A DNA stretch of 64,000 nt from NCBI GenBank assembly GCA_902486425.1, contig CABTOK010000003.1, positions 1-64,000 on the forward strand. Reading direction: 5' to 3'. Below are positions 61,175 through 64,000 of this stretch, in pieces. Each line of letters opens with the position of its first letter. Position 1 is the first letter of the stretch. Under the pieces are notes generated by a model. That model was not told the DNA's origin, did not search any database, and worked only from the letters and a program-made list of their open reading frames with translations. Origin of the DNA: UBA11475 sp902486425. Its GTDB lineage: Bacteria > Bacillota > Clostridia > Christensenellales > Borkfalkiaceae. A program made the translations under genes and the position numbers.

Positions 61175-62125
61175 TTGGTTAAAGAAAGAACGACAATAAA
61201 AGACGTAGCGAAAGAAGCGAACGTCACTGCTCAGACTGTTTCGAGAGTGTGCCGTAATCTCGGCTATGTTGCGCCCGCCACTAAAGAAAGAGTTTTGGAG
61301 GCATGCAGGAAGCTTAATTATCTGCCTAACAAATCGGCGATATCGCTTCGTAACGGCAAGGCTAACAGCATAGCGGTGGTATTCGACAGTCTTAAGAATA
61401 TCTACTTCGCCATTATGACCGATTATATAAACGACGAACTCGCAAAACGCGACTATGTTTTACAACCCTATTTCGTAAAAAGGTCCATTATCGACACAGA
61501 TATATATCTGGAAGCGGTTTCTTCGGGAGCGAGTGCCGTTATAAGCTTCTTACAGCCGACCGACGATCTGGAAAAGACAGTTAAACGTTATGGTGTTCCG
61601 CTTATGATATTCGGCAGACGTACAGATATAGGCGACATCGATTACGTTACGACCGACGACGTCGAAGGCGGCAGGATTGCCGCAAGAAGAATAATCGCCG
61701 ACGGAAGAAAAAAACTCGTATTCTTAGGCGACGGTTTCGGAATGACTTGTGTTCAGGACAGATACGACGGTTTTGAGGAAGAGCTTAAAAAGAACGGGTT
61801 TACCCCCGAGATCGTTTATTACAACAGATGGGCGGAAGGCGATGAGGAGCTTGAAACAACGCTTGAAAACGCCGACGGAATTTTTTGTTTTAACGATATA
61901 ATCGCCTATAACGTTTTCAGAAAGATAAGTTGTGAAAATAAAACGGTAGTCGGATACGACGATATACAAAGCGATCTTCCGATGCCTATAGACCTCGTCT
62001 CGGTCGGCGTCGATAAAAAGAAGTATGTCGAATTCATGGTAGACAAACTTTTCGAGAAACTTAATAAAGGAACCAGTGAAAAGATACGAGAGATATATGA
62101 GGTGCGTTTATCCGAGCGCCGTTGA
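61175..62125 (+). CDS. LacI-family transcriptional regulator
   Basis: The start is TTG 61175 with GAAGGGGA upstream. 316 residues. The DNA-binding part TIKDVAKEANVTAQTVSRVC, then LNYLPNKSAISLRNGKANS, is followed by an effector domain (FLGDGFGMTCVQDRYDGFEE, then IFCFNDIIAYNVF). Two copies of the TTAACGTTAA operator flank the esterase-regulator pair, one before the esterase and one before the 62418 lipoprotein, so it probably represses both and is itself co-transcribed with the esterase. Confidence 0.9.
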   Translation: MVKERTTIKDVAKEANVTAQTVSRVCRNLGYVAPATKERVLEACRKLNYLPNKSAISLRNGKANSIAVVFDSLKNIYFAIMTDYINDELAKRDYVLQPYFVKRSIIDTDIYLEAVSSGASAVISFLQPTDDLEKTVKRYGVPLMIFGRRTDIGDIDYVTTDDVEGGRIAARRIIADGRKKLVFLGDGFGMTCVQDRYDGFEEELKKNGFTPEIVYYNRWAEGDEELETTLENADGIFCFNDIIAYNVFRKISCENKTVVGYDDIQSDLPMPIDLVSVGVDKKKYVEFMVDKLFEKLNKGTSEKIREIYEVRLSERR

Positions 62126-62166
62126 TCAGGAAAGAGACTTTTGATGAATTCAAAGTCGATCCGACG

Positions 62167-62203
62167 GAAGTTTAACCGGCTTAAAGGTTAACTTCTTTAA
62201 TTT
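62167..62203 (+). terminator. Terminator after the LacI gene
   Basis: GAAGTTTAACC/GGTTAACTTC stem-loop followed by TTTAATTT. Confidence 0.65.
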
Positions 62204-62242
62204 GAAGAACGGCGTTCGTAATGCTGTTTAATTTTCAATATG

Positions 62243-62274
62243 TTAACGTTAAAATGTATTGAAACAATTATAAT
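62243..62274 (+). promoter_or_regulatory. LacI-type operator site 2 overlapping a promoter
   Basis: TTAACGTTAA (62243-62252) covers the expected -35 region of the -10 box TATAAT (62269-62274). The flanks TTTCAATA and TATTGAAA extend the symmetry with a one-base offset. Binding would block RNA polymerase directly. Confidence 0.7.
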
Positions 62275-62417
62275 CTGCTAATATACGTCAGGTATGAAAA
62301 AACAGGAAAGACTTGAATCCGAGAGCAGGAAAAAGGTTTTAAAAGACGACCGTTATAGCGATCGAAAAATAAAAAGTCGTAAACCGGACTTAAAGCGGTT
62401 TAAAAAGGAGGAAGAAA

Positions 62418-64000
62418 ATGAAAAAAAGGCTGACTCTTGCGGTTACGCTGTTAATCGCGGTATGTTGTCTGACGCTCGGCGCGTGTAAGGTTACCGATAA
62501 ACCCAATACGCCCGACAACCCTTCCAAAGAGTATCGTATAGTTCTCGACGGAGAAGCTACACGTTCTCTTACGGCAGGCGATACCGACGTCATTAATTGG
62601 ACCGTCATGTACGGCGACGACGCGGTTACCGATCAGAAAGTAGAAATTGCTTTGTCAAGCGAGACCGTAGTTGAAAAGACTGCCGGAACAGCTACAAGCG
62701 CGACGATCAAAGCATTGGCGCCCGGCAGAGTAAGAGTAACGATTAAACTGAAAGATAAAAACGTTACGGTTTCCGTAACATATACGGTAAGTAAACCCTC
62801 ATTCTGGGGCGCGACCACGGGAACTTTCGCAACGGGAGAAACCGACGCTACCGCTACCGGCGGACAGTCGACCGCTCTTACGAGAGTAAAAGGTTCCGTA
62901 TGGATGTTCTCGGCAAAACTCAATATTACCGATTACACTTCTACCGAAACCGTAGCCGTAGGATCATTCGTCGACGCAGGTAACAGCGCATTATGGTTCG
63001 GTCTTCAGAATAACGACGGCAAAGCCGACGGAAGATTTTCGGTATATATCCGCAATTTCTTAAAGGGTTGGGGACAGGCGACGACCGATCAGACCGTAAC
63101 CGGATATTCAAGATATACCGGCACGACCGAGATTCCCGTTGTTTTAATCAGGAACGGAACAAGCTACTATTACAGCATTGCGGGCATGTTCGGTTCTTAC
63201 GTCGATAACACAGACACTTCGATCGAAACATACGCGGGCATTCAGAGTCAGAATCAGGCTGTAACGGTAACCGACTTCTCGATGGAAACCGACGCAGATC
63301 TTGTACAGGCCGCTATCTCTGTCGTATGTCCCGAAGACAAGGTAGGAGCGGTAAGTATTACAGTTCCCTCGAATATGTCCACTCAGATCGTCAGCGGAAG
63401 CGAAGGCGCGCAGTTCAATCTTACTGCCGATTGCTATGCCAACGGCGAAAAACTTGCCGATAAAACCGTAACTTGGAACATCGATACTAACGCTCTTATC
63501 GCCGGTTCTGCGACTATCGAAAACGGTCTTTTGAGAGTTACCGGCGGAACCGAAGGCGTTCTTACGATAACCGCTACTTACGAAGACGTATCCGACGTAA
63601 TAAGCGTAAAAGTAATCAATAAGGAACTCACCGACGAAAACGAACTCTTCACAATGAAGGGCGGCGTAAGAAAGATCGGCGAAAACGGAATCGAATTTCC
63701 CGAGGAATACGTCGGTTCGGCAAACATTCCCAATACCAACGAAGGCAGATATACCGAAGATTACACCTACAAGGCATTGCTTAAAAACAAGCTCGTAGGC
63801 AATTTCTCGATAGAATTCACCGTATCAGACTACAAGACATCTTCACAGTTCCCGAAACTCATGTTCTCTTTCGGCGCAGATACCAACAACGTTTACCTTG
63901 TATACGGTCAGCATACCCGTTTCGAAGCGTTTGCAAACAAAAACAATGCGGGCGTTCTTCAGGGTAACTGGTATCAGGGCGAAGGTATGGAAGGAATGAT
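62418..64000 (+). CDS. Large Ig-like surface lipoprotein, cut by the right window edge
   Basis: ATG 62418 follows AAAGGAGG by 6 nt and the frame stays open to the window end (527 codons seen). The signal peptide ends in a lipobox, LTLGAC (Cys about 23). An Ig-like domain follows (about 40-120, GRVRVTIKLKDKNVTVSVTY), then a beta-rich concanavalin-like module (about 125-290), a second Ig-like domain (about 320-405, GVLTITATYEDVSDVISVKV) and the start of another module. The layout recalls the 38849 protein. A shorter overlapping frame from 62294 is rejected. Control by the LacI site 2 operator is inferred. Confidence 0.8.
   Translation, partial: MKKRLTLAVTLLIAVCCLTLGACKVTDKPNTPDNPSKEYRIVLDGEATRSLTAGDTDVINWTVMYGDDAVTDQKVEIALSSETVVEKTAGTATSATIKALAPGRVRVTIKLKDKNVTVSVTYTVSKPSFWGATTGTFATGETDATATGGQSTALTRVKGSVWMFSAKLNITDYTSTETVAVGSFVDAGNSALWFGLQNNDGKADGRFSVYIRNFLKGWGQATTDQTVTGYSRYTGTTEIPVVLIRNGTSYYYSIAGMFGSYVDNTDTSIETYAGIQSQNQAVTVTDFSMETDADLVQAAISVVCPEDKVGAVSITVPSNMSTQIVSGSEGAQFNLTADCYANGEKLADKTVTWNIDTNALIAGSATIENGLLRVTGGTEGVLTITATYEDVSDVISVKVINKELTDENELFTMKGGVRKIGENGIEFPEEYVGSANIPNTNEGRYTEDYTYKALLKNKLVGNFSIEFTVSDYKTSSQFPKLMFSFGADTNNVYLVYGQHTRFEAFANKNNAGVLQGNWYQGEGMEGM

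Noticed and set aside
62294..62488. Short open frame upstream of the last lipoprotein
   Set aside because: Low-complexity Lys/Glu/Arg sequence. The lipoprotein start at 62418 in another frame has an excellent ribosome binding site and signal peptide.

Overview
The window looks like chromosomal DNA of a low-to-mid GC Gram-positive bacterium, most likely an uncultured member of the Clostridia. The grounds are SipW-type signal peptidases with TasA-like secreted proteins, many lipobox lipoproteins, sigma-A-type promoters, Gram-positive ribosome binding sites, MsmK-type sugar ABC transporters and LacI regulators. The exact lineage is not readable from the sequence alone.

Left edge (1-1420): the C-terminal end of a large serine recombinase, a long imperfect hairpin, and two small tRNA units (Ser and Pro on the minus strand, Leu on the plus strand).

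Cyclic-dinucleotide and surface-fibre region (1540-30950): this is the core of the window. Three GEMM-I (c-di-GMP class I) riboswitches, each overlapping a rho-independent terminator, lie at about 1590, 5702 and 22846. The first precedes two SipW-type secreted proteins. The second precedes an unusual seven-gene run: a degenerate EAL protein, a membrane-anchored TasA-like protein, a small TasA-like major subunit candidate, a SipW-like signal peptidase, a membrane-tethered McrB-like AAA+ ATPase, a DUF2357-like partner with an internally duplicated domain, and a second SipW-like peptidase. An EAL phosphodiesterase and a GGDEF-REC-HD-GYP protein follow, so c-di-GMP synthesis, hydrolysis and sensing are all encoded side by side. 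Next come a lipoprotein binding protein, a hybrid histidine kinase and an HPt protein. The third riboswitch, which has substitutions in its ligand pocket, precedes a solute-binding lipoprotein, a BspA-type leucine-rich-repeat lipoprotein and a second hybrid kinase.

Carbohydrate and surface region (31000-56800): a minus-strand operon (deacetylase-like protein, DMT transporter, Gfo/Idh/MocA oxidoreductase) stands opposite a DUF4965-type glutaminase-like gene. A MATE transporter follows. A 1485-residue Ig-like lipoprotein sits under a promoter whose spacer contains ten consecutive G residues, so it is probably phase variable. A sugar-uptake operon comes next: an InlB-repeat/SBP fusion, a GH97 enzyme, a second SBP, two permeases, an ATPase with a large insertion, and a LacI regulator. 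Then come a Big_2/beta-helix lipoprotein and a GpsA-like dehydrogenase.

Right part (56900-64000): a MATE pseudogene, a three-tRNA operon (Val, Val, Ala), a PHP-domain protein, and a LacI-controlled set made of an SGNH/SASA esterase, its LacI regulator and a large Ig-like lipoprotein cut by the window edge. The set shares a TTAACGTTAA operator. A short motif of about 20 bp recurs four times just downstream of gene ends or terminators and is unexplained. All family names come from motif recognition, not database searches.
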